64,000 nt of DNA. It comes from G963677085 sp963677085. Lineage in GTDB: Bacteria > Planctomycetota > Planctomycetia > Pirellulales > Thermoguttaceae. Shown piece by piece: positions 41,981 to 51,297 of the stretch. The translations under genes were made by a program, and so were the position numbers. Each line of letters starts with the position of its first letter. Positions within the stretch are counted from its first letter, which is position 1. Location of the stretch: the NCBI GenBank assembly GCA_963677085.2, contig CAXXFH010000004.1, positions 1,054,001 through 1,118,000 of the forward strand. The letters run 5' to 3'. Under the pieces are notes generated by a model. That model ran no database searches. It saw only the letters and a program-made list of their open reading frames with translations, and was not told the origin of the DNA.

Positions 41981-44212
41981 ATGACGCGTCCCGCGGCCCC
42001 CAATCTCCCGTCTCTCGCCCCCCGCGCGGCCGTTGGTCTAGCGATCGTAATTGCCCTGGGCGTCGCCTATTTCGCAGCCTTCTACGCCGTGCGGATGCCG
42101 ACGGTCGAAGACCAACTAGCCCGGGCGGTCCCCGCGGAGGCCAATACCGACAGCACCAACAGTGCCGACGCCGCGCCGCAGGCCACCCAGCCTGTGTGGC
42201 GCCGGGTGTCGGTCCTTCAGTTCCTGCTCTTTCCCGAACTGCTCACCCAACGGTGGTTCGGCACGGGAGCCGTAGGCATCGCCGATCGAATTCCCATCGT
42301 CTTTTTAACCGCCGTCATCCTGGGCTACGCCACCGTGTTGGGCTGGTGGCTGATGGCGCTCTGCCGGTTGACCAACGATCTGACCCGCTTGGAAACGGCC
42401 GTGTTTGCCGTGGGCGTGGGACTCAACCTGGTGGGAACGTACGTACTGGCCGCAGGACTTCTCGGCGGCCTGAGCAACGTCCTCGTGTTGGCCGTACCGG
42501 CCGCGCTCACGCTGGCCGCCGCCGGCCGTTACTATTGGCGACACGCGCTCCTCGCCCCAACTCCCAACTCCCCAACTCCTGCCCCCCAACTCTCCAACAC
42601 CACGAGCGACTGGCTCGATCCTCGCTGGCTCTGGGCGGCTGTGCCTTTCGCGCTGATGTTCCTGCTGGGCGGGATGCTTCCGCCGGTCGAATTCGACGTG
42701 CGCGAGTACCACCTGCAAGCGGCCAAGGAGTTTTACCAACAAGGCCAGATTACCTTCCTGCCGCACAACGTCTACGCCAACATGCCGTTGGGGGCGTCGA
42801 TGTGGAGCCTGGCGGCCATGGAAATCCTGGGCGATTGGTGGCTAGGTGCCCTGGTCGGAAAGACCATCGTCGCGCTGCTCGCACCGCTGACAGCCCTGGG
42901 GCTGTTTGCCGCCGGACGCCGCCTAGCCGGCACCACCTCGGGCGTTATCGCCGCGCTGGTCTACCTCTCGACACCCTGGATCTATCGCGTCTCGACCGAC
43001 GGCCAGATCGACGCCGTGGTAGGGTTCTATCTCTTCCTGGCAGTCTACGCCACGCTGCTTTGGTCGCGCGACTCCAACGGCAGCGATCGCCGGTTGCTGC
43101 TGGCTGGTTATCTGGCCGGCGGGTCCGTGGCCTGTAAGTATCCGCCCATGCTGTTCGTCGTCATTCCGCTTACGGGCTGGATCCTGGTCCGACGCTGGCG
43201 GCAAATTCAAGACAACCAACGGCCTACCCAAGACGAATCGTCCGACGCCTCACCCCATAAACCCGACTGGCAACGCCTTGCCGTACCCTGCGGACTATTT
43301 CTTCTGGCCGTGTTGCTAGGCTCCGGGCTGTGGTTCGCCAAAAACTGGATGCTCGCCGGCAACCCGACCTATCCCTTACTCTACGAAGTCTTCAGCGGCC
43401 AAAGTTGGACCGCGGCGCAAAACGCCCAATGGAACCACGTCCACCGGCCCCACGACTTTTCGCTCTGGCTGCTCGTCAAGGACCTTGCCCGGGTGGTGCT
43501 CACCAGCGAATGGCTCAGCCCGTTGCTGTTCCCGTTGGCCGTGCTCAGCCTGGCCACGACCAAACACCGCCGCCTGGCACTCGGGCTGTGGCTCTACTTC
43601 GGTTTTGTGGTAGCCACCTGGTGGTTGCTAACGCACCGCATCGACCGCTTCTGGATCCCGGCCCTTTCGATCGTGGCTCTGCTGGCCGGACTCGGGGCAA
43701 CTTGGCGCAACGACCGCCCGTGGCGTGTGGCCGTTCGCGCGTTCCTCGTCCTCGGGCTAGCGCTGAACCTGTTGACCTGCACCGCGTTGGCCGGCCGGTA
43801 CAGCGCCTGGTTCGTGCCGCTCGAAACGTTGCGCCACGACCCGCTTCGCGTGGACGCGTGGCACGAGTATTTCAACCGACACGCCGACGACGGTCGTGTG
43901 CTGGTGGTAGGCGACGCGGAGGTTTTCGACTTCGAAGTGCCGATCGACTACAACACGTGCTTCGACGACAGCCTGCTGGAAACGCTGGCCAAAGACCGCA
44001 CGCCGGAGCAAGTGCGCGAGGCATTGCTCAAGCGAGGCATTGCCTATGTGTATGTCGACTGGGGAGAAATCGACCGCTACCGCCGCACGAAATACGGCTA
44101 CACCGATTTCGTTCAACCGGAAGTGATCGACCGCCTCGTGGCAGCCGGCGTCCTCAAGCCGCTTCCGCCGATCAAAGGCCACCCCGGACGCGGCTATCGA
44201 GTCGTGCGGTGA
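41981..44212 (+). CDS. Polytopic membrane protein, GT39/ArnT-like glycosyltransferase
   Basis: 743 residues with about 12 hydrophobic helices. The layout resembles GT-C glycosyltransferases: an acidic motif in PPVEFDVREYHLQAAKEFYQ early in an external loop, LVYLSTPWIYRVSTDGQIDA, and a membrane-plus-soluble C-terminal domain (VLVVGDAEVFDFEVPIDYNT, KRGIAYVYVDWGEIDRYRRT). Such enzymes transfer sugars from lipid carriers to lipids or proteins at the periplasmic face. Residues about 194-206 (PTPNSPTPAPQLS) derive from a CCAACTCCCAACTCC repeat inserted in frame near 42558-42598. The donor and acceptor are unknown. Confidence 0.75.
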   Translation: MTRPAAPNLPSLAPRAAVGLAIVIALGVAYFAAFYAVRMPTVEDQLARAVPAEANTDSTNSADAAPQATQPVWRRVSVLQFLLFPELLTQRWFGTGAVGIADRIPIVFLTAVILGYATVLGWWLMALCRLTNDLTRLETAVFAVGVGLNLVGTYVLAAGLLGGLSNVLVLAVPAALTLAAAGRYYWRHALLAPTPNSPTPAPQLSNTTSDWLDPRWLWAAVPFALMFLLGGMLPPVEFDVREYHLQAAKEFYQQGQITFLPHNVYANMPLGASMWSLAAMEILGDWWLGALVGKTIVALLAPLTALGLFAAGRRLAGTTSGVIAALVYLSTPWIYRVSTDGQIDAVVGFYLFLAVYATLLWSRDSNGSDRRLLLAGYLAGGSVACKYPPMLFVVIPLTGWILVRRWRQIQDNQRPTQDESSDASPHKPDWQRLAVPCGLFLLAVLLGSGLWFAKNWMLAGNPTYPLLYEVFSGQSWTAAQNAQWNHVHRPHDFSLWLLVKDLARVVLTSEWLSPLLFPLAVLSLATTKHRRLALGLWLYFGFVVATWWLLTHRIDRFWIPALSIVALLAGLGATWRNDRPWRVAVRAFLVLGLALNLLTCTALAGRYSAWFVPLETLRHDPLRVDAWHEYFNRHADDGRVLVVGDAEVFDFEVPIDYNTCFDDSLLETLAKDRTPEQVREALLKRGIAYVYVDWGEIDRYRRTKYGYTDFVQPEVIDRLVAAGVLKPLPPIKGHPGRGYRVVR

Positions 44213-44238
44213 TTCAACGGTTGGGTTTCGAAGGATCA

Positions 44239-44306
44239 TCTCGCAAAGGCGCAAAGACGCCAAGAAAACACAGTTACTCCTTTGCGCCTTTGCGTCTTTG
44301 CGAGAG
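44239..44306. repeat. Inverted repeat CGCAAAGGCGCAAAGACGCC ... GCGTCTTTGCGAGAG
   Basis: TCTCGCAAAGGCGCAAAGACG and its approximate inverse CTTTGCGCCTTTGCGTCTTTGCGAGAG lie shortly after the GT39-like gene. It could act as a terminator. The rest of 44307-44614 shows no gene. Confidence 0.75.
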
Positions 44307-44614
44307 CCGATCTTCTGCTTTTCTCGCAGATCCGTTCCCTATCTGCGTTCGTTTGTCCGGCTCGTAACTTTGTGGTCTTTCATTCTTCATCTTCCTCCTC
44401 CCAATTCTCTCACCCCAGTGCTAGCATTATCCATAAAAAATCGGACAAAAATCCTGAGTGCCCTTGCTCTGCGTGCGGCGGTTGTCTAAGCTTACGGCTC
44501 TGAAGATGCGCGACGAACGCGGGTCACGGATGACCGGTGCTCGCTTTTTCGGACGAACGGTCGGAGACCGATCGCACAGCAGATACTCGATCGATGCCTA
44601 GGGAGGGGCTTTCG

Positions 44615-46873
44615 ATGGATTTGCGTCAATTGGTTCGGGTAGTGCCGCGAGAGGAACGCACGGACGCCGCTTTCCCGCAAGGCACAGGTTTCTCGCAAGA
44701 CACGGCTTTCTCGCCGAGTACGAGCCAGGTTGAATACCAGGTGTTGGGCGCCCCCTTGCGTCGGGCCATTCGCCGTGGCCGGCACTGGCTTCTCGCCCAA
44801 CAGAAATCCAACGGCTGCTGGCAGAGTCCCGCCGAAGGTCCCGCCAGCCAAACCGCCGACGCCGTGCTGTTGCTGGCTTACTTGGGCCAAGAAGAGTCGC
44901 CGCTGGCTCAGCGATTGGCTGCGTACCTGCTGAAAACGCAACTTGCCGACGGCGGTTGGGCACTGCATTCCGCCGGTTCGACTTCGACGGGAACGATCGA
45001 TGTCGGCAGCAGCGTGAAGGCCTATTTCGCTCTGAAGCTCACCGGCCACGACCCGAGCGACGAAGTCATGCAACGAGCGCGTCGCGCGATTCTTGCTAAC
45101 GGCGGCATTGAGCGGCTGGAACCTAGCGCTCGGTTCTTCCTCGCCCTATTCGGACAAATCCCCTACGACCATTGCCCTTGCGTTCTCGCTCAACGGTTGC
45201 TGGCACCCCGCTGGTCGTCGTGGAGCGTGGACCGGCTGAGTAGCTGGTCGCAAGCGATACTGATTCCTCTGGCCGTGATCCGTTCGATGCAGCCGGTTCG
45301 TTCGATCAGCGCCGCCCAAGGAATTCGCGAACTGTTCACCCAACAGCCGCAACGTTGGACATCGACTGCCGCGACCGCGTCGACCGGCTCGAAACGCCCG
45401 AGTGTTCTTACGACCCTGGGACGAATTGCCGAACGTGCCGTCACAGCATGCCAACACCGAGGGCTATTGCCCTGGCGGTGGCGTGGATTGGCCACGGCCG
45501 AAAAGCGTTTGATCGGGTGCCTGGAAAGTGGCAGCCTGGGCTCGGCCGAGTTTTCCGCGTTGGTCTTTAGCATCGTCGCGTTGGAGTGCTTGGGCCACGA
45601 CGAGGACAGCCCTCAACTGGCGCAGTGCCGGCAACAATTTCTTCAACGGATTACCGAATCGCCTACGAGCAATACCGCCTGGGTACGGCCGACGGCGGCG
45701 CCCGTGCGCGACACGGCCCTGGCCATGCAATCGCTGTTGGCTGCCGGCGAGACGACCTGTACGCCCGACATCCGCCGTGCAACCCGCTGGCTTCTCGACC
45801 GGCAAACGTCGACTACCGCAAATAATGCGACCAACAACCTGGGCGACGCCGGCGGTTGGGCCATCTCGGGCAACGACTCCACCCGGCCCGACTGCCAAAC
45901 GACGGCCGCCGTGCTCGCGGTTCTTCAAAGCCAGTTCGCCGAGACAACTGTCGCCCAACCCAATCGCGCCACCCCGCTTCGACTCGTTTGCGAACCGTCG
46001 CCATCGGTCGCCCAAAGCGGCGCGACGGCCGAAACCACGCAACGCTCGACCGAAGCCATCCAGCGTCATATCGAGTGGCTGCTGGCTCAGCAAAACGAAG
46101 ACGGCGGCTGGGGACTTTTTGCACGAACGGACAACCGGACCGTACGTTGCTCGTCGATTGCCGCCAGCCACGGCGCCGTCGACGGCAGCCTTGCCGACCT
46201 GACGGGCAGCATACTGGGAACCCTGGGCAAGCTGGGTTATCGCCAGGGCGACCCGGTCGTCGATCGAGCGGTTGCCTTTTTGCGTAATGCGCAACAGGCC
46301 GACGGCAGTTGGGCAGGTCACCTGGGCGTGGGCCACATCTACGGCACGTGGCGTGCTTTGGCTGGACTGGCCGCCGTGGGTGTCCCGACGAACGATCCGG
46401 CCCTGGTGGCCGGTGCCAACTGGCTGCTCGCCCATCAACAGGCAAGCGGCGGCTGGGGAGAATCGCCAACCAGCAACACGCAGCCGGAACACCGAGGGCA
46501 AGGTGTCGCTACGGCCACTCAAACCGCCTGGGCCGTGTTGGCCCTGGTATCGGCCGGATTGACGGAACACGCGGCCGTATTGCGTGCCGTGCGTTACTTG
46601 GTGCTGATGCAAGATGACGACGGTGTGTGGAGCGAACCAGAATTCACCGCGGCCGCCCTCCCCCAACGCGACTATCTGCGGTACGATTACGATTCGGTTT
46701 GCTACCCGTTGCTGGCCTTGGCCCAATGGGCCGTGAGGATCGACCCGTTGATGGCCGTCGCCGATTCGTCGACAACCAAGTTGGCCACCGCCAACGACAG
46801 CGACACCCCGGCGATTCTCACGTTCCCCGTCGCCCAGACAGACACCGCCGCCGCCCGACTGGCCGCGGCCTAA
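44615..46873 (+). CDS. Squalene-hopene-cyclase-like protein with non-canonical active site
   Basis: About 752 residues from the ATG at 44615, preceded by GGGAGGGG; an ATG at 44537 is upstream but poorly placed. The protein is built of alpha/alpha-barrel repeats with at least six QW-like motifs (QKSNGCW, QLADGGW, QNEDGGWGLF, QQADGSWAG, QASGGWGES, QDDDGVW), as in triterpene cyclases. The site expected to carry the catalytic D-x-D-D-T-A reads P-D426-C-Q-T-T-A, so the central acidic pair is missing, though a single Asp-Cys recalls the DCTAE motif of oxidosqualene cyclases. The next two genes are HpnH and HpnG, pointing to hopanoid metabolism. It is either a divergent cyclase or a binding protein of the same fold. 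Confidence 0.78.
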   Translation: MDLRQLVRVVPREERTDAAFPQGTGFSQDTAFSPSTSQVEYQVLGAPLRRAIRRGRHWLLAQQKSNGCWQSPAEGPASQTADAVLLLAYLGQEESPLAQRLAAYLLKTQLADGGWALHSAGSTSTGTIDVGSSVKAYFALKLTGHDPSDEVMQRARRAILANGGIERLEPSARFFLALFGQIPYDHCPCVLAQRLLAPRWSSWSVDRLSSWSQAILIPLAVIRSMQPVRSISAAQGIRELFTQQPQRWTSTAATASTGSKRPSVLTTLGRIAERAVTACQHRGLLPWRWRGLATAEKRLIGCLESGSLGSAEFSALVFSIVALECLGHDEDSPQLAQCRQQFLQRITESPTSNTAWVRPTAAPVRDTALAMQSLLAAGETTCTPDIRRATRWLLDRQTSTTANNATNNLGDAGGWAISGNDSTRPDCQTTAAVLAVLQSQFAETTVAQPNRATPLRLVCEPSPSVAQSGATAETTQRSTEAIQRHIEWLLAQQNEDGGWGLFARTDNRTVRCSSIAASHGAVDGSLADLTGSILGTLGKLGYRQGDPVVDRAVAFLRNAQQADGSWAGHLGVGHIYGTWRALAGLAAVGVPTNDPALVAGANWLLAHQQASGGWGESPTSNTQPEHRGQGVATATQTAWAVLALVSAGLTEHAAVLRAVRYLVLMQDDDGVWSEPEFTAAALPQRDYLRYDYDSVCYPLLALAQWAVRIDPLMAVADSSTTKLATANDSDTPAILTFPVAQTDTAAARLAAA

Positions 46874-46916
46874 ACAGCTGAGAAGGGGCGAGAGACGCGG
46901 GCCAGTCTCTTGGTGC

Positions 46917-47146
46917 AAAAAGGAAAAATGGGAAAGTGGAAAAGAGGGAAATGCTTTTCAACAATTCCCCACTTTCCCTTCTTCCCTTATTAGAGGCGGT
47001 TTCAAAACCTGGTTTCGGCTTTAATAACCCGCCGAACGAATATCCCTATCGGTAGTTTTGAAACGGCTTCTACACACTTCTTTTTACGGCTGAGTATTTC
47101 GGCACTATAATCCTGTCGATCCTGTTCATCCTGTCGAAAAATCGCT
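46917..47146. repeat. Run of imperfect inverted repeats before hpnH
   Basis: Three pieces are visible. GGAAAAATGGGAAAGTGG... is answered by CCCCACTTTCCCTTCTTCC (46917-46988). AGAGGCGGTTTCAAAACC is answered by GGTAGTTTTGAAACGGCTTCT (46991-47072). ATCCTGTCGATCCTGTTCATCC (47111-47136) is a tandem-like module shared with 48262 and 48543. Confidence 0.7.
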
Positions 47147-47177
47147 CCGTAGTACAAATCTAGAGAAGTTTGCTTTC

Positions 47178-48197
47178 ATGCGTTTCCCCTTCTCGCTCAC
47201 GCGTTCGATGACGGCCTACATGCTGCGGAAGCGGCTGGCGGGCGAAAAGCGGTACCCATTGGTGCTGATGCTCGAACCGTTGCACGCCTGCAACCTGCGA
47301 TGCACCGGCTGTGGGCGGATCCGCGAGTATGCCGACACGATGCAGTGCCGGCTCTCGGTCGACGAGTGCATGGCAGCGCTGGACGCGTGCGGAGCTCCGA
47401 TCGTGAGCGTCTGCGGCGGCGAACCGCTGATCTATCCCGAGCTCGGCGAACTACTGGGCAAGATTCTCGCCACGAAACACCACGCCTACCTCTGCACCAA
47501 CGGTCTATTGCTCGAAGAAAAACTGCCGGCGATTCCCCGCGACGGTCGGCTGTTCATCAACGTGCATCTCGACGGCATGCAGCAATCGCACGACGCGGCC
47601 GTCGAGCGAGAGGGAACCTTTCAACGGGCGGTCGACGGCATTCGCGCGGCGGTCGCAGCCGGCCATCGAGTGTGTACTAACACAACGATCTACAAAGAAA
47701 CCGACATGCACGAGATCGCCGTGCTCTTCGAATATCTCACCGAATTGGGAGTCGAAGGCCTGATGATCTCGCCCGCCTACGGCTATCAGGCCGTGCAAGA
47801 CGACAGCGACGCGGCCGGGGCCGATCTCTTCATGACCCGTGACGAAGTCCACGCCAAATTCCGGCAGGCCCGGGAGTTGCTGGGACACTTCAAGCTGACC
47901 GCCTCGCCGGTCTACCTGGAGTTTCTCTGCGGCCAGCGGGAGTTGCGTTGCGCAGCCTGGGCCAATCCCACGTATAATGTACGGGGATGGCGAGGACCCT
48001 GCTACTTGGTCGGCGACGCCCATTACGCCACCTACGCCGAACTGGTCGAGGCCACCGACTGGGACCACCTCGGCCCGGGCAACGATCCCCGATGCGAGCA
48101 TTGTCTGGTACACTGTGGTTTCGAGCCGGCCGCCGTGCTGGCCGCCAACGGATCGATGCGCGACATGCTCAAAATGGCCGTCTGGCAGTTGACCTGA
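47178..48197 (+). CDS. hpnH: Radical SAM adenosyl-hopene transferase HpnH
   Basis: 339 residues. HpnH uses S-adenosylmethionine and a 4Fe-4S cluster to add the adenosyl group to diploptene, the first step of the hopanoid side chain. The cluster motif is C38-x3-C42-x2-C45 in HACNLRCTGCGR. SVCGGEPLIYPEL, LFINVHLDGMQQSHD, LMISPAYGYQAVQD and the C-terminal Cys-rich part (CYLVGDAHYATY, CEHCLVHCGFE) match the family. Neighbours are the cyclase-like gene upstream and HpnG downstream. Confidence 0.93.
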   Translation: MRFPFSLTRSMTAYMLRKRLAGEKRYPLVLMLEPLHACNLRCTGCGRIREYADTMQCRLSVDECMAALDACGAPIVSVCGGEPLIYPELGELLGKILATKHHAYLCTNGLLLEEKLPAIPRDGRLFINVHLDGMQQSHDAAVEREGTFQRAVDGIRAAVAAGHRVCTNTTIYKETDMHEIAVLFEYLTELGVEGLMISPAYGYQAVQDDSDAAGADLFMTRDEVHAKFRQARELLGHFKLTASPVYLEFLCGQRELRCAAWANPTYNVRGWRGPCYLVGDAHYATYAELVEATDWDHLGPGNDPRCEHCLVHCGFEPAAVLAANGSMRDMLKMAVWQLT

Positions 48198-48261
48198 ACA
48201 CCGCTCAGAAACGACTTCTCGATTCCCGCGTTTGTTAGCCTGAGTGTGGGAAAGGATCTTT

Positions 48262-48576
48262 TTTGACGGGATAACAGGATCGACAGGATGGACAAAACGA
48301 CCGGCAGCAGCCGATCCGGTCAATGTGAAGGACACCACATGATTGCCACAAAAAACGCGAAAAGGTACAAAGAACGCGCCTGTTGAGCACGTGTTTGACG
48401 AGTAGGGAAGTGGCACGCGTGCAGGTGGTGTTTTTTTGTGACTCTTCGTGTTTTTTGTGGCCGTTGCTTCCATGATCTGCGTCGACCAAGGCCTAACGGA
48501 AAAGAATCGACAGAACAAGATAACAATTCGACGTGCTGCTTTGCCAATCCTGTCCATCCTGTTATCCCGTCAAGAA
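48262..48576. repeat. Nested inverted repeat between hpnH and hpnG
   Basis: The outer arms are TGACGGGATAACAGGATCGACAGGATGGAC (48264-48293) and its inverse, GTCCATCCTGTTATCCCGTC at its core, near 48551-48570. The inner arms are GCCACAAAAAACGCGAAAAGG (48345-48365) and its diverged inverse CTTCGTGTTTTTTGTGGC (48444-48463). The arrangement is symmetrical, like that at 16374-16727. No gene lies inside. Confidence 0.8.
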
Positions 48577-48634
48577 ACGAACCTCCGTCAGCGGCTACGG
48601 AAATTGTCTTTAATCCATTCCTAACCCAAGTATC

Positions 48635-49510
48635 ATGCCGCTTACTCACTTGCTCCGCAGTTGGCTTGCTGGACTGGCGCGACAGAAGATCCAGCAGACC
48701 GTGGTCAGCGCCGCCGAGCAACATCTGCATGGCTCGGCCGGTGAAACTGCGTCATGTGACGATGTGCCGCTGAAACCGTGCGATTTGGGTGTCGTCTTCG
48801 CGTTGGGAATCGAGTCGGGCGGATTGGAGGACCTGTTGGCCGACGTTGTGGCCGTCGAAGGCCATGGTTTCACCGCTAAGCGGGGAACCCTCGAAGGACA
48901 TGTAGTCGCCCTGGCGATCGCCGGCACCGGACGCGAGGCGGCCGCCCGAGCTACCGAAGCGATGATTACCGGCCACTCGCCGCAGTGGATCCTTTCGGCC
49001 GGTTTCGCCGGCGGGCTGCAACCGGAACTGGCACGCAACGATATGGTGATGGTCGACAGCGTCGCCGACACGGCCGGGCACCAATTGGCCCTCGACTTGA
49101 AGATCGACCGCGAGTCGCTCGCAAAAACACCCCACGTGCATTTGGGTCGCCTGCTGACGGTCGACCAAATCGTTCGCCTGCCTGAAAAGAAACGCGAACT
49201 GGGCCGGCAGTACGATGCGTTGGCTGTCGACATGGAGACGTTTGCGGTAGCCGAAGTGTGTCGGCGCCGCCAGGTTCCGTTTCTGGCAGTTCGGGTGATC
49301 AGCGACACGGTCGACGAGCAACTCCCGGCCGACCTCGAAAAGCTTATGCAGCCAAAGTCGCCGGCCACGCAATTGGGCGCCGCACTGGGCACCGTCTGGC
49401 GGCGACCGTCGAGCGTGAAAGACCTCTACCGCCTGCGCGAAAACGCCCTGCTGGCCTCCGACCACCTGGCCAAATTCCTCGCCGCGATGGTGGCACAATT
49501 GCCGCGATGA
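48635..49510 (+). CDS. hpnG: HpnG-like phosphorylase family protein
   Basis: 291 residues with the MTA/SAH nucleosidase-purine nucleoside phosphorylase fold: LAIAGTGREAAARATEAMIT, ILSAGFAGGLQPELARNDMV, YDALAVDMETFAVAEVCRRR (substrate-binding Met-Glu) and LAVRVISDTVDEQLP (catalytic Asp). HpnG removes adenine from adenosylhopane to give ribosylhopane after HpnH acts. The assignment rests on the fold plus position two genes after a cyclase and next to hpnH; on sequence alone a general nucleosidase cannot be excluded. A ~437-base repeat-filled gap separates it from hpnH. Confidence 0.8.
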   Translation: MPLTHLLRSWLAGLARQKIQQTVVSAAEQHLHGSAGETASCDDVPLKPCDLGVVFALGIESGGLEDLLADVVAVEGHGFTAKRGTLEGHVVALAIAGTGREAAARATEAMITGHSPQWILSAGFAGGLQPELARNDMVMVDSVADTAGHQLALDLKIDRESLAKTPHVHLGRLLTVDQIVRLPEKKRELGRQYDALAVDMETFAVAEVCRRRQVPFLAVRVISDTVDEQLPADLEKLMQPKSPATQLGAALGTVWRRPSSVKDLYRLRENALLASDHLAKFLAAMVAQLPR

Positions 49511-49518
49511 CGACAGGG

Positions 49519-49775
49519 CGGCAGGGCCGCCAACCAAACCGGTGCTACCGCACCCAGGCAAGAACCCGCTCCCGTTGGTCGCTAATCTTCGTGAAAAACT
49601 TCACGATCTTTGAGGTTAGTAGTCCAGCGTACCCTCTCCCGCTCAGCGGGAGAGGGTGGCGGCGAAGCCGCCGGGTGAGGGTGGCTTCCAGCGGCAAACG
49701 CGTTGCGTTGCGAGACAATCCTTGCTACGCAACCCCCTCACCCCCGGCCCCTCTCCCCGCAGGGGCGAGGGGAGA
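49519..49775. repeat. Repeat cluster between convergent hpnG and NPCBM genes
   Basis: A GGCAGGGCCGCCAACC module (49519-49621) is followed by the perfect hairpin ACCCTCTCCCGC-TCA-GCGGGAGAGGGT (about 49629-49655), a GGCGGC-GAA-GCCGCC hairpin, and another CCCCTCTCCCCGCAGGGGCGAGGGG copy (about 49750-49775). These could terminate transcription from both sides. Confidence 0.8.
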
Positions 49776-49826
49776 CTTCCGCCCTCCGCCCTTCGACTTC
49801 CGACTTCCGACTTGCTCCACCCCCTT

Positions 49827-51050
49827 TCACCGCACCAAACGTGCATCGAACCAGTTGGCATGGTCCATCTCATCAGCACGGTCGGCGAAGTCGACGATCA
49901 GGTCCAATCGTTTCGCCCCGGCGACATCGACGGACATCGGCACGGGCGTTTGCCCTCCGCGGATTGTGTCGCTAGTGAACTTCTCTCGCCCGTCGACGAA
50001 CACGCGGAACCGCACACTGCCACGCCCGGCCGTCGAGTCGTCAATAGCCAACGCGGCATCGAACCGCTTGTATTTTTTATCCAAGGGGTACGTCGCCCGG
50101 GCGGCCGTGTGCATCCCGAGGCCCTTGAGATAGAGCCGCCCGTCGCCGCGCAGTCGCCCGCCCGTCACATTACGATTCGCCTTTAGCGGCCAGCGAAGAC
50201 TTAGATACGGCACGTGACGATAATCCGCGGGCGGCCGGTCGGAAAGATACACCACGCGACCCTCCAGCGGTTGCAGAAAGACAAGATCTTCGGTCGCCGT
50301 CTTTCGGGTTTGCCCCAGCGCGGTGGTGACGGTGGCCTTCTTCTCGTCGACTTCGATCCGATCGGCCGCCAGTAGCGATCCGTCGGCAAAACCGGCCCAG
50401 GCGTAAAGTCCTTTGAACGAAGGCTTGCGACGCAGTGCCGGATTGAAAACGACGGCAGCCACGCGATCCAATTCGATCTCGACCGGGCCAACCTCGGTCG
50501 TCAACCGCAGCGATCGCTGGTCGATGCCGTCCAACGTACCGGCCAATTCGTCGCCGTTGGCCAACAGCACGCGGTCGGTCGGTGCAGAGGCCAGAGCAAC
50601 GCGGTCGACAAGCCGGTCGCGCTGCTGGCGATCGCCGGGTAACTGAAACACAACCCCGGCAAGCGAGTCGAACGGCATTTTCAACGTGCCCCACACGAGC
50701 GAATCGGCCATTAGCGATTCCTTGCCGGCCGACAAGACATCGGCCACCAGCAGTCCACCATCGGCTGTCACCAGCACCGGCCCCCGCTCGGGCTCCACAG
50801 GTTTACCCCAGCGAACCACATCGGCGGCCGGCATTTTTTTCGTCGTCTCTTTTGTCTTCTCGCCCATGCGAAAGGTAAGGTTCCACAACGAATCGACCGA
50901 AACCAGCGCACCTTGAAACGGGTTGCCGTCGACCGGCACAACCCACGGCCCCTCAGCCCTAGCCGCCGCAGCCGAAAAGAGCACCGCAGCGCCGAGTACG
51001 GCCCACGCAAACCGGCGGGTTTGTCTATACAGAAACAAGACTTCTATCAT
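49827..51050 (-). CDS. Exported NPCBM-domain protein
   Basis: About 407 residues from the ATG at 51050, which begins a signal peptide (MIEVLFLYRQTRRFAWAVLG ... AARAEG); the open frame further upstream is repeat-like and not coding. The middle region has two related segments on a DSLAGVVFQLPGD / DGDELAGTLDGIDQRSLRL theme. The C-terminal ~105 residues are an NPCBM/NEW2 carbohydrate-binding module (YLKGLGMHTAARATYPLD, FDAALAIDDSTAGRGSVRFR, VDVAGAKRLDLIVDFADRAD). It is the last gene of a leftward MoxR-type array and probably binds glycans at the envelope. Confidence 0.8.
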   Translation of the reverse strand: MIEVLFLYRQTRRFAWAVLGAAVLFSAAAARAEGPWVVPVDGNPFQGALVSVDSLWNLTFRMGEKTKETTKKMPAADVVRWGKPVEPERGPVLVTADGGLLVADVLSAGKESLMADSLVWGTLKMPFDSLAGVVFQLPGDRQQRDRLVDRVALASAPTDRVLLANGDELAGTLDGIDQRSLRLTTEVGPVEIELDRVAAVVFNPALRRKPSFKGLYAWAGFADGSLLAADRIEVDEKKATVTTALGQTRKTATEDLVFLQPLEGRVVYLSDRPPADYRHVPYLSLRWPLKANRNVTGGRLRGDGRLYLKGLGMHTAARATYPLDKKYKRFDAALAIDDSTAGRGSVRFRVFVDGREKFTSDTIRGGQTPVPMSVDVAGAKRLDLIVDFADRADEMDHANWFDARLVR

Positions 51051-51297
51051 TCCGTTTGCCACCGAACCAGACTCCGTTGCCTTCGAGATTCTTTGCGCAA
51101 GAAGGGAAAATGGGAAAGGAACAAACACCGATGAAATCTTCCGCCCATGACGGATCGAGTCAATCTGATTAACCACGAAGGTCACGAAGAACACGAAGGA
51201 AAGTCTGGAGTTGGCTCGCGGACGGCGTTTGCTGAGTGTCTCTTTCTGGTTGTCTCTTCGTGTTCTTCGTGGTTTTTTCATTGGTTAACAGAAGCCA

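Noticed and set aside
45464..46918. 484-residue leftward open frame opposite the cyclase-like gene
   Set aside because: Shadow frame, Gly/Arg-rich without domain signatures.
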